Source: CAYLOC01 sp964385195 (GTDB taxonomy: Bacteria > Actinomycetota > Actinomycetes > Propionibacteriales > Nocardioidaceae). From it: 18,608 nucleotides of DNA. Location: NCBI GenBank assembly GCA_964385195.1, contig CAYLOC010000046.1, positions 1 to 18,608 of the forward strand. The letters run 5' to 3'. Positions 1 to 7,591 of this stretch are shown here, in pieces. The notes under the pieces are model-generated. The model did not search any database. It was not told the origin of the DNA and saw only the letters and a program-made list of their open reading frames with translations. Made by a program: the position numbers and the translations under genes. Within the stretch, counting starts at the first letter, position 1. Each line of letters starts with the position of its first letter.

Positions 1-36
1 CGCTGTAATGAATGTTTCGCTTTTCGGCAGCCTGGT

Positions 37-45
37 GGGAGGTGA
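37..45 (+). promoter_or_regulatory. Strong Shine-Dalgarno of the permease gene
   Basis: GGGAGGTGA lies 5 bases before the ATG at 51. It decides the start, because the frame is open further upstream to position 12. The bases 1-36 show no recognisable promoter or gene end, although a TAA at 6-8 could close an upstream gene that lies outside the window. Confidence 0.7.
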
Positions 46-50
46 CCGAG

Positions 51-1550
51 ATGGCGGACAAACCCTCGCTACGGCGTGGTCTGAACATCTGGGAGGCGAT
101 CGGTCTCTCGGTGGCGTTGATGGCCCCGTCGATGGCGGCGAACATCAACCCGCAGGGTACGGCGGGCACGATCGGCCGCGCCGTACCCCTTGCGTTCGCG
201 CTGGCGACCGTGGGCGTGCTGCTCGTGTCGTGGACGTTCGTGCGGTTGTGCCAGAAGTTCCACCACGCCGGCTCGGTCTACGGGTTCGTCGGGGCGACCC
301 TCGGGGCGCGCAGCGGGGTGGTGTCGGGCTGGACGCTGCTCGGCACGTATACGTTCTACGGCGTCGTCACCTCGACCGCCTGCGGAATCCTCGGTACTGA
401 CTTCCTGCAGTCGGTGGGCATCTGGCCGTCACCGCCGTGGTGGGGACCCTTCATCGTCAGCGGTCTTGCGCTGATCGGTGTGTACCTGCTGACCGCGTCC
501 CCGGTACGCATTGGAACCCGTGTGCTGCTGGTGGTGGAAGGCACGACGGTGCTGTTGATCCTCGCCGTCGCGGTCGTGATCCTGGCTCGGCTGCTGGGCG
601 GCAACGCACCGAGCGGCGGTGCAACGTGGCACGTGTTCACCGTTCCCGGCGGAACCAGCGCCTCCGCGGTGTTCCTCGGCGTGGTGTTCGGGTTCTTGTC
701 CTTTGCCGGGTTCGAGGCGTCCGCGACCCTGGGCGAGGAGGCGAAGCGACCACGGAAGGACATCCCGCGGGCCATCCTCGGCACCGCCATCTTCGGTGGC
801 GTGTACTACGTCTTCGTCACCGCGGTGGAGGTGATGGGCTTCGGGGCCACGCCCAGCGGAATGAAGTCGTTTGTGAACTCCAGTTCGCTGATGGGCGACC
901 TCGGGACACGCTTCATCGGCAGCTGGATCGGCGACCTGATCACGCTGGGCGCGGCGATCAGCGCGTTCGCCTGCGCACTGGCGTGTGGCGTGGGCGCATC
1001 GCGGATGCTGTTCGCGCTCGGCCGCGACAACGTCATGCCCCAGACCCTGGGCTCGGTCTCGCCGCGGACGGGTATCCCGGTGCGCGCCTCCCTGCTGGTC
1101 GTCGCGGCGATGTATGCCTTCGACATCGTCTCGGTCGCGGCGTTCCGGGCCCACCCCTACGACATCTTCACCTGGTCAGCCACGATCGGCACGCTCATCC
1201 TGCTGGTGGTGTACGTGCTCGCGACGATCGGTGCCGTCCGGCTGGTCTTCTTCACCGGCCAGCGGACCGTCGCGTGGTGGGAGATCGTCATCCCCATCCT
1301 CGCCATGGTCGTGCTGGTCTACACCATCTACCGCAACGTGCTGCCATACCCGAGCGGGGCCGCGGCATGGTTCCCCGTCGTCGGCGGGGTCTGGATCCTG
1401 CTGGCGGTCGCGGTGGTCGCCCTGCGGCCCGCGGTAGCGCGCCGCGCCGGCGAGCGGCTCACTGCGGAGGAGGGCCTGGCCGCTGCGGCAGCACGGCCCA
1501 CCCCCGTCGACTCGGCGGCAGGCGCGAGGGACACTGAGACACATGCGTGA
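51..1550 (+). CDS. APC-family amino acid/amine permease
   Basis: Membrane transporter of 499 residues with about 12 to 14 hydrophobic helices and a short polar C-terminal tail of roughly 30 residues. The first helix region carries the GLSVALMAPS pattern (residues 18-27), typical of the unwound helix 1 of the amino acid-polyamine-organocation superfamily, and the length is normal for it. The ATG at 51 is preferred over the upstream in-frame codons because of the GGGAGGTGA ribosome site. The glutamine synthetase-like gene starts 9 bases after the stop, so the two are almost surely co-transcribed. Co-location with a ligase and two amidohydrolases suggests uptake of an amine, amino acid or acylated amino acid. 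The true substrate cannot be read from sequence. Family assignment is firm; substrate is inference. Confidence 0.88.
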   Translation: MADKPSLRRGLNIWEAIGLSVALMAPSMAANINPQGTAGTIGRAVPLAFALATVGVLLVSWTFVRLCQKFHHAGSVYGFVGATLGARSGVVSGWTLLGTYTFYGVVTSTACGILGTDFLQSVGIWPSPPWWGPFIVSGLALIGVYLLTASPVRIGTRVLLVVEGTTVLLILAVAVVILARLLGGNAPSGGATWHVFTVPGGTSASAVFLGVVFGFLSFAGFEASATLGEEAKRPRKDIPRAILGTAIFGGVYYVFVTAVEVMGFGATPSGMKSFVNSSSLMGDLGTRFIGSWIGDLITLGAAISAFACALACGVGASRMLFALGRDNVMPQTLGSVSPRTGIPVRASLLVVAAMYAFDIVSVAAFRAHPYDIFTWSATIGTLILLVVYVLATIGAVRLVFFTGQRTVAWWEIVIPILAMVVLVYTIYRNVLPYPSGAAAWFPVVGGVWILLAVAVVALRPAVARRAGERLTAEEGLAAAAARPTPVDSAAGARDTETHA

Positions 1551-1559
1551 GGAGCCGGT

Positions 1560-2939
1560 ATGACCACGACCAGGGTTCAGCAACTCGACCGTGGTCGCAC
1601 GATCGACGGAATGGCCGAGATGCTGCGGAACCTCCAGGCCAACGACGTCGATGGGGTCGTGTTGTCGTTCGTCGACACCAGTGGCATCAACCGCATCAAG
1701 ACCGTTCCCGTGGACCGGCTGGAGCACGCAGCCTCGTGGGGTGTTGGCATGTCTCCGGTGTTCGACACATTCCTGGCCGACGACTCGCCCATCACCAGTG
1801 CGCACTACGGCGGACCGGACGGCGACCTCCGCCTGGTCCCCGATCTCTCCGCGCTGACCGTTCTGCAGGGCCAGCCCGGCTGGGCGTGGGCCCCGGTCGA
1901 CCGGTACACCCAGGAGGGAGACGCCTACCTGCTGTGCCAACGGCTGTACGCCCAGCGAGTCGCGGACCGGGCGCGTGCGGCGGGGCTGGAGATATCTGCA
2001 GCGATCGAGATCGAGTGGGCCGTGGGGCTGGGGGACGCCGAGGACTTCCGACCCGCATGCACCGGACCGGCGTACAGCATGACCCGTCTGGTCGAACTCT
2101 CCGACTACGCACATGAGGTGTTGGTCGCGTTGCGGCGCGAAGGCATCCCGGTCGAGCAGGTTCACCCCGAGTACTCCGACGGACAGTTCGAGGTCTCCGT
2201 GGGCGCCACGGACCTGGTCGGCGCTGCGGACCGCAGTGTGCTGGTCCGGCAGACCATCCGCGCGGTGTCGGCCCGGCACGGACTGACGGTGTCGTTCTCT
2301 CCGTCGGTCATCGCCGGCCATGTCGGCAACGGGGGGCACGTCCACGTGTCCGCGTGGCGGGACGGAAGCAACGTCTTCGCCGGTGGCGACCGGCGCTACG
2401 GCATGACCACGGACGGCGAGGCGTTCGCCGCCGGCGTACTCCAGGAACTGCCGGGGTTGTGTGCGATCGGCGCGCCGACCCCGGCCAGCTATCTGCGGCT
2501 GGTGCCGTCGCACTGGGCCGGCGCCTACTCATGCTGGGGACGGGAAACCCGCGAGGCGGCGCTGCGGTTCGTGACCGGAATGGCGGGAAACCGTCCAACA
2601 GCGGCCAACGTGGAAGTCAAGTGCTTCGACCTTGCCGCCAACCCCTACCTGCTGCTCGGTGCCGTGGTGTCCACCGGCCTCGCCGGCGTCGACTCCGGCC
2701 TGGAACTGCCTGAGGAGATCACCGGCGATCCGGATTCGCTGGGCCCCGAATCAGCGGTACGCCGACTCCCGCAGTCGCTGCCGGAAGCAGCGGCCGAGCT
2801 CGAGCGCAGCAAGGGGATGCGCGCAGCACTGGGCGACGCTCTGCTGGAGGTGGTGCTCGCCGTACGGGCAGCTGAGGCCGCACGGTTCGCGGACGCGGAC
2901 CCCGACGAGATTGCGGCGGCCCTGCGCTGGGTGTACTAA
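1560..2939 (+). CDS. Glutamine synthetase-like gamma-glutamyl amide ligase
   Basis: A 459-residue member of the glutamine synthetase family, of the FluG/PuuA/GlnA-like type rather than housekeeping GlnA. An N-terminal beta-grasp domain (about 20-105) precedes the catalytic domain. Visible catalytic features are EIEW (E150, E152), EYSDGQFE (E204, E211), NGGHVHVS (H260, H262), RLVPSHW (R313), R331 and VEVKCFDLAANPYL (352-364). Family members join glutamate to an amine or amino compound with ATP; here the acceptor is unknown. Oddities are K354 where classical enzymes have a conserved Arg (R359 in E. coli GlnA), and ETR where most have ENR. No adenylylation-site loop was seen. The start follows a GAGGAG site that overlaps the permease stop. 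Genes for a FluG-type amidohydrolase and an M20D hydrolase follow, which supports a role in amide turnover rather than ammonia assimilation. Confidence 0.85.
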   Translation: MTTTRVQQLDRGRTIDGMAEMLRNLQANDVDGVVLSFVDTSGINRIKTVPVDRLEHAASWGVGMSPVFDTFLADDSPITSAHYGGPDGDLRLVPDLSALTVLQGQPGWAWAPVDRYTQEGDAYLLCQRLYAQRVADRARAAGLEISAAIEIEWAVGLGDAEDFRPACTGPAYSMTRLVELSDYAHEVLVALRREGIPVEQVHPEYSDGQFEVSVGATDLVGAADRSVLVRQTIRAVSARHGLTVSFSPSVIAGHVGNGGHVHVSAWRDGSNVFAGGDRRYGMTTDGEAFAAGVLQELPGLCAIGAPTPASYLRLVPSHWAGAYSCWGRETREAALRFVTGMAGNRPTAANVEVKCFDLAANPYLLLGAVVSTGLAGVDSGLELPEEITGDPDSLGPESAVRRLPQSLPEAAAELERSKGMRAALGDALLEVVLAVRAAEAARFADADPDEIAAALRWVY

Positions 2940-2949
2940 GGCGCCGGAT

Positions 2950-3831
2950 ATGGCTCGTCCCCGTACCGTCGCGGCCCTGCTCAGGGCGCACCTGGCGCAC
3001 CTCCCGCGGGCGGAGGAGCGCGTCGCGACGTTGCTGCTGCAGGGAGAGCCCCTGGTCGGTCTGGAGCCCGTCGCGGAACTCGCCCACCGTGCCGGTACCA
3101 GTGCACCGACGGTGTTGCGGCTGTTGACGCGGCTGGGGTTCGCCAGCTACGCGGAGTTCCAAAGCGCCGTCAAGGACGAGGTCAGCGCGCGGTTGTCCTC
3201 CCCGGTCGAGATGTATCCCAGCCGACCCGGTCGTGGGCTGATACCGGTCATGCTTCGCCAACTGTCCATGTGCTTCCAGGAGAGCCTGGCGCAGGTGCAC
3301 GAGGCAGACCTGGACCGCGCCGCCGCGGCCCTGGGGGATCCTTCGACGCACGTCCTGCTTGTTGGTGGCCGGTTCAGCGGATTCCTCGCCGAATACCTCG
3401 CAGCGCATCTGGAGCTGCTGCGCCCCCACATCTGCGTCGTCGCGCCGGATACCCAGAGCCGCACCCTCACGCTGTTGGACGTCTCGCCGGACAGTGTCGT
3501 GGTGGCATTCGACTACCGTCGGTACCAGGCGGACACCGTCCAGTTCGGCCGCGTGGCTGCGGAAAGGGGAGCACAGGTTGTCTTGTTCACCGACCAGTAC
3601 CTGTCCCCGCTCGCCGCTTCCGCGGACCCGGTGTTCTCCACCGCCGTCGACACCGACTCGCCGTTCGACGTCCTGACCCCGGCAGTGGCACTGGTGGAAA
3701 CGCTCATTGCGGGAGTGATCGACCTGCTCGGTCAGCAACCCCGGGACCGGATGGCGCAGTATGAAGCCTTCGCTGCCGAGATGAGCCGCGGGACCGGCGC
3801 CGGGTCTCCACACATAGAAGGGCACCGATGA
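2950..3831 (+). CDS. RpiR-family (HTH_6-SIS) transcriptional regulator
   Basis: Cytoplasmic DNA-binding regulator of 293 residues. Residues 1-80 form the RpiR-type helix-turn-helix domain; the recognition segment is ELAHRAGTSAPTVLRLLTRL (43-62), followed by GFASYAEF. Residues about 120-262 form a SIS domain, with VLLVGGRFSGFLAEYLAAHL (135-154) and the second strand-loop VVAFDYRRYQADT (184-196). SIS domains usually bind phosphosugars, but in amino-compound operons the ligand may differ. The frame is open to 2632, but that stretch overlaps the ligase gene. The ATG at 2950, ten bases after the ligase stop and preceded by AAGG, gives the normal family length. It probably controls the surrounding operon. 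The stop overlaps the next start as ATGA. Confidence 0.87.
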   Translation: MARPRTVAALLRAHLAHLPRAEERVATLLLQGEPLVGLEPVAELAHRAGTSAPTVLRLLTRLGFASYAEFQSAVKDEVSARLSSPVEMYPSRPGRGLIPVMLRQLSMCFQESLAQVHEADLDRAAAALGDPSTHVLLVGGRFSGFLAEYLAAHLELLRPHICVVAPDTQSRTLTLLDVSPDSVVVAFDYRRYQADTVQFGRVAAERGAQVVLFTDQYLSPLAASADPVFSTAVDTDSPFDVLTPAVALVETLIAGVIDLLGQQPRDRMAQYEAFAAEMSRGTGAGSPHIEGHR

Positions 3832-4970
3832 CGTTCTCGTTGGACGAGGTCCCCCTCATCGACCACCACTGCCACGTGCTGGTCGAGGGTGACCTGCCGC
3901 GACCGCAGTTCGAGGCCATGTTGAGCGAAGGCGGGTCACCGCCGTCGGGCGTGAGCCGGTTCGACACCGCGGTGGGGCTGGCGGTACGCCGGCACTGCGC
4001 ACCGGTCCTGGGACTGGAGCCGCACGCGCCTGCCGACGCCTATCTCCAGCGGCGCTTCGAACTGGGCGCGGACGAGGTCGCCGGGCGCCTCATGCGGGCC
4101 GCCGGCCTGGACACGCTGTTGGTGGACACCGGTTTGACCGGTGCGAACCTCGGCTCCGTCGAGCGGCTCGGTGAGGTCGCTGCCGCCCCCACGCGGGAGA
4201 TCGTGCGGCTGGAGACAGTAGCGGAGACGCTGGCGCAGGACGGAGTCGCCGGCGCCGATTTCGCACATGCCTTCCCCGAGCGGCTGGCCGACACCGTCGC
4301 GGTGACCGGCGCGGTGGGCGTGAAGTCCATCGCGGCCTACCGGTGCGGCTTCGACTTCGAACCGACCCGCCCGGATACTGCGGTGGTCGCCGAGGCAGCG
4401 GAGCAGTGGCTGCGGAACCCGCCCGCCGACCATGCGTGGCGGCTCAGCGACCCGACGCTCGTCCGGTATCTGCTGTGGGTCGCTGTCGATCTCGGCCTGC
4501 CCATCCAGATCCATGTGGGGTACGGCGACAGCGACATTCGGCTGCACCGGACCAACCCGGCGTTGCTGACCGACTGGCTGCACCTGGCCGACCCCGCCGT
4601 ACCGGTGATGCTGCTCCATTGCTACCCGTTCCAGCGCGAGGCCGGCTACCTGGCCGCTGTCTACCCGAACGTCTACCTCGACCTCGGGCTCACCCTGTCC
4701 TATGTCGGTCCGGCGCCCGCGGGGGGCCTGCTCGCCGAGGCGTTGGAGTTGTGCCCCTTCGACAAGATGTTGTTCTCCACCGACGCGTACGGGCTGCCGG
4801 AGCTGTACTACCTCGGGACGACGGCGTTCCGCGCCGGCCTCGGCAGCGTCCTCGAGGACAGGGTGCGCAGGGGGGAGTGGACCGACTCCGACGCCCATCG
4901 GATCGCCGCCCTGGTCGGGGCGGGGAACGCCCGACGCGCCTACCGCCTTGCCGGGAAGGACCGCGGATGA
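3828..4970 (+). CDS. FluG-type amidohydrolase (amidohydrolase_2 fold)
   Basis: A 380-residue TIM-barrel metal-dependent hydrolase. The metal-site pattern is visible: DHHCH near the N terminus (H14, H16), VKSIAAYRCG (K166), IQIHVGYGD (H229), VMLLHCYPF (H264) and FSTDAYGLPE (D319). The K-S-I-A-A-Y-R stretch and overall layout resemble the N-terminal half of fungal FluG and plant NodGS proteins, where such a domain is fused to a glutamine synthetase-like domain. Here the two halves are separate genes on either side of the regulator. A plausible role is hydrolysis of an amide made by, or competing with, the ligase at 1560. The gene starts inside the regulator stop (ATGA at 3828) and ends in another ATGA overlap, so it is translationally coupled on both sides. 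Fold assignment is firm; reaction is inferred. Confidence 0.85.
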   Translation: MTFSLDEVPLIDHHCHVLVEGDLPRPQFEAMLSEGGSPPSGVSRFDTAVGLAVRRHCAPVLGLEPHAPADAYLQRRFELGADEVAGRLMRAAGLDTLLVDTGLTGANLGSVERLGEVAAAPTREIVRLETVAETLAQDGVAGADFAHAFPERLADTVAVTGAVGVKSIAAYRCGFDFEPTRPDTAVVAEAAEQWLRNPPADHAWRLSDPTLVRYLLWVAVDLGLPIQIHVGYGDSDIRLHRTNPALLTDWLHLADPAVPVMLLHCYPFQREAGYLAAVYPNVYLDLGLTLSYVGPAPAGGLLAEALELCPFDKMLFSTDAYGLPELYYLGTTAFRAGLGSVLEDRVRRGEWTDSDAHRIAALVGAGNARRAYRLAGKDRG

Positions 4971-6136
4971 GCGCCGCAGACCTGCACCGCCTGCACGCGC
5001 GACTGGTCGAGGCCACAGACGCCCGGCTCAGCGACGCAGTGGCACTTCGACATCAGCTGCACCGAACACCTGAGCGGTCGGGTGCGGAGACGAACACCTG
5101 CCGGCTGGTCTGCGCGGCGCTGCCGTGCGCGACCCAGCCGGTCGCCGAGACCGGTGCCGTCGGCCGGCTGGGTCCGGACAGCGGGCCGTCGGTCGTCCTT
5201 CGGGCCGAGCTCGACGGACTACCGGTGCGGGAGGCGACCGGTGCGTCCTATGCCGCCACCAACGGGTACATGCACGCATGCGGCCACGACACCCACCTCG
5301 CGGCGCTGACCGCGGTTGCCCGAGCAGGACAGGAGGTGGGGCTGCCGGTAGGGCTGACCTGCCTGCTCCAGCCGCGGGAGGAGACCGCGCCGTCCGGCGC
5401 CCGCGACGTCCTTGCCTCGGGTGTGCTGGACCAGCTGGATGCGCGGGCGGTGGTGGCGGTGCACCTCCAGCCGCAGCTTCCTCGCGGCGTGGCCGCGGCG
5501 GATCCGGGCACCGTCAACGCCGGTTCGGACGAGTTCCATCTCACCCTCACCGGAGAAGGCGGCCACGGCGGGTACCCGCACCTGACCCGCGACCCGGTCC
5601 CGGCGTTGAGCCAGACCATCCTCGCCCTGCTCCAGGCGCCGCGCACTGCTGCGGACCCGATGCATCCCGCCGTGGTGACGGTAGGGGCAGTGCGCGCTGG
5701 CGAGGCGGCCAACGTCATCCCCGGCACGGCGACAGCGCACGGCACCATCCGCAGTTTCGACCACCGCGACCGCGACCGGCTCCACGAAGACGTCCGTGCC
5801 ATTGTCTCCTCGACCGCAGCTGCGTTCGGGTGTGCCGGCCGGGTGGACATTGTCCCCGTCGAGCCGCCGCTGACCAACGACGACGTGCTCGCGTTGGGCA
5901 CCCGAGAGTGGCTGAAGGAGTCCGGGCTGGACGTCGGCACGGAGTTCCGGTCCTGTGGCTCCGACGACTTCTCCTTCTACGGCGAGGCCCTCCCAAGCCT
6001 GATGGTCTTCCTCGGCGCGGAGTCAGGCGGACCGGGACTGCACGATGCCGCATTCCTCCCCGACGACTCGCTGGTGCGCGACGTGGCGCATGCCATGATC
6101 GCCGCCTATGTGGCCGCCGTATCCAGCCTGGACTGA
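4967..6136 (+). CDS. M20D-family amidohydrolase (hippurate/N-acyl amino acid hydrolase type)
   Basis: A 389-residue dinuclear metal amidohydrolase. The M20D signature LRHQLHRTPERSG (28-39) is present, as are ACGHDTH (C105, H107, H110), QPREET with the catalytic Glu pair E138/E139, VAVHLQP (H166) and a C-terminal GLHDAAF (H359). The dimerisation domain lies at about 185-300 with GEGGHGGYPH. The Cys metal ligand separates it from carboxypeptidase G2-type M20 enzymes. Relatives cleave aromatic or aliphatic N-acyl amino acids, including hippurate and auxin conjugates. The frame extends upstream to 4343 but that part lies within the preceding gene. The ATG at 4967 overlaps its TGA and gives family-typical length. 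It is the last gene of the left operon; a 57-base gap follows. Substrate unknown. Confidence 0.86.
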   Translation: MSAADLHRLHARLVEATDARLSDAVALRHQLHRTPERSGAETNTCRLVCAALPCATQPVAETGAVGRLGPDSGPSVVLRAELDGLPVREATGASYAATNGYMHACGHDTHLAALTAVARAGQEVGLPVGLTCLLQPREETAPSGARDVLASGVLDQLDARAVVAVHLQPQLPRGVAAADPGTVNAGSDEFHLTLTGEGGHGGYPHLTRDPVPALSQTILALLQAPRTAADPMHPAVVTVGAVRAGEAANVIPGTATAHGTIRSFDHRDRDRLHEDVRAIVSSTAAAFGCAGRVDIVPVEPPLTNDDVLALGTREWLKESGLDVGTEFRSCGSDDFSFYGEALPSLMVFLGAESGGPGLHDAAFLPDDSLVRDVAHAMIAAYVAAVSSLD

Positions 6137-6181
6137 CGTGGCGCGGCTTCGCGGCCGAGCGGCGCGGCGTTCCGCGGCACC

Positions 6182-6187
6182 TACGCT
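6182..6187 (+). promoter_or_regulatory. Candidate -10 element for a leaderless transcript
   Basis: TACGCT fits the actinobacterial TANNNT -10 hexamer and ends exactly 6 bases before the ATG at 6194, so transcription would start at the first base of the start codon. No Shine-Dalgarno precedes this gene, which fits a leaderless message. I see no good -35 element in the GC-rich stretch 6137-6175. Confidence 0.45.
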
Positions 6188-6193
6188 GGACGC

Positions 6194-7588
6194 ATGGTGC
6201 GTGCGCGAACCGTCGCGGAGCTGCGGGCACAGGACTACCGGCCTCGCAGCGTGAAGGAGGAGATCCGATCCCACCTGCTGGACCGGCTCAAGGCCGGTGA
6301 CCCGCCGTTCCCGGGCATGGTGGGGTTCGAGGACACCGTCGTACCCCAGTTGGAGACAGCGTTGCTCGCCGGGCATGACCTGGTGCTCCTTGGCGAACGC
6401 GGCCAGGGCAAGACCCGCCTGATGCGGACCATCGCGGGTCTGCTGGACGAGTGGGTTCCCACGGTCGCGGGGTGTGAGATCAACGACGACCCGTTGCACC
6501 CGATCTGTGTCCGCTGTCGCCGGCTGGTTGCCGAGCACGGTGACGACGTCGAGGTGGAGTGGCGGCATCGGGAGGAACGGTACGCCGAGAAGCTGGCCAC
6601 CCCCGACACCAGCGTCGGCGACCTGGTCGGTGACGTCGACCCCGTCAAGGTCGCCGAAGGACGCAGCCTGGGTGACCCCGAGACGATCCACTACGGCCTG
6701 CTGCCGCGCACCCACCGCGGCGTGTTCGGCATCAACGAACTTCCCGATCTCGCGGAACGGATCCAGGTCGCCCTGTTCAACGTGCTGGAGGAGCGTGATA
6801 TCCAGGTTCGGGGCTACACGCTGCGGCTTCCGGTGGACGTGCTGCTGATCGCCACCGCCAACCCCGAGGACTACACCAACCGGGGCCGGATCATCACCCC
6901 GCTCAAGGACCGGTTCGGCGCGGAGGTCCGCACCCACTACCCCGTCGAGATCGCCGACGAGGTGGCGCTGGTGTCCCAGGAAGCAGTCCTCGTCGCCGAC
7001 GTACCCGAGCACCTGCTGGAGGTGATCGCCCGGCTGACCAGGGGCCTGCGTGAGTCGTCCGCGGTCGACCAGCGCTCCGGAGTGAGCGCGCGGTTCGCGA
7101 TCGCGGCGGCCGAAGGGGTCGCCGCGTCGGCACTGCGCCGTGCGGCGCGTACCGGAGAGCCGGAGGCGGTGGCGCGGATCTGCGACATACCCGCCGTGTT
7201 GCCGACCCTGCTGGGCAAGGTGGAGTTCGAGATGGGCGAGGAGGGCCGCGAGGCAGAGACGCTCCAGCACATGTTGCGGCTGGCTACGGCCGAGACATTC
7301 CGGGCCCGGCTTCGGGGACTCGAGCTCAGTGGTTTCACGGCACTGTTCGAGGCGGGGGAGACCATCGAGACCGGGGATCTGGTTCCGGGACCGGAGCTGC
7401 TGGACCAGGTCGGTACCGTACCGGGGCTCTCGAAGGTGCTGGATCGGCTCTCTGTCCACGGTGAGATCTCGGACGCGCCCTCCGCCGGCCGAGCCGCCGC
7501 CGGTGTCGAGTTCGTCCTGGAGGGCCTCTACCTCACCAAACGGATCGGGAAGTCCGCGGTTGACGGTCGCACGGTGTACGGAGCCTGA
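6194..7588 (+). CDS. MoxR/ChlI-like AAA+ ATPase (Rv0958-like)
   Basis: A 464-residue AAA+ ATPase of the MoxR/magnesium-chelatase-subunit-I group. Walker A is GERGQGKT (67-74); the Walker B region is GVFGINELPDL (176-186), with E182 as likely catalytic base. Sensor 1 is ATANPED (N223), and an arginine-finger region follows at KDRFGAEVRTHYP. An insertion between Walker A and B holds C94, H102, C105 and C108, which could bind zinc. The gene sits 3 bases before a VWA-domain gene. The pair matches, in order and length, the mycobacterial Rv0958/Rv0959 genes as I recall them. Such pairs act as chaperone-like complexes that insert metals or remodel targets. No cobalamin or chlorophyll genes are near, so the common label of magnesium chelatase is doubtful. 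Target unknown. Confidence 0.87.
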   Translation: MVRARTVAELRAQDYRPRSVKEEIRSHLLDRLKAGDPPFPGMVGFEDTVVPQLETALLAGHDLVLLGERGQGKTRLMRTIAGLLDEWVPTVAGCEINDDPLHPICVRCRRLVAEHGDDVEVEWRHREERYAEKLATPDTSVGDLVGDVDPVKVAEGRSLGDPETIHYGLLPRTHRGVFGINELPDLAERIQVALFNVLEERDIQVRGYTLRLPVDVLLIATANPEDYTNRGRIITPLKDRFGAEVRTHYPVEIADEVALVSQEAVLVADVPEHLLEVIARLTRGLRESSAVDQRSGVSARFAIAAAEGVAASALRRAARTGEPEAVARICDIPAVLPTLLGKVEFEMGEEGREAETLQHMLRLATAETFRARLRGLELSGFTALFEAGETIETGDLVPGPELLDQVGTVPGLSKVLDRLSVHGEISDAPSAGRAAAGVEFVLEGLYLTKRIGKSAVDGRTVYGA

Positions 7589-7591
7589 GTC

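Noticed and set aside
1176..2513. Minus-strand open frame of 445 codons opposite the permease and ligase genes
   Set aside because: Shadow of the plus-strand coding sequence: no recognisable motifs and an unnatural composition.
1560..2939. Housekeeping glutamine synthetase (glnA)
   Set aside because: Active-site replacements, no adenylylation site and the operon context with permease and hydrolases fit an amine-specific ligase.
2632..2949. N-terminal extension of the RpiR regulator frame
   Set aside because: It overlaps the ligase gene including its conserved ANPYL region; the ATG at 2950 gives the normal length.
4343..4966. N-terminal extension of the M20D frame
   Set aside because: It overlaps the amidohydrolase catalytic region and its translation is Arg/Pro-rich shadow sequence; the ATGA overlap at 4967 marks the real start.
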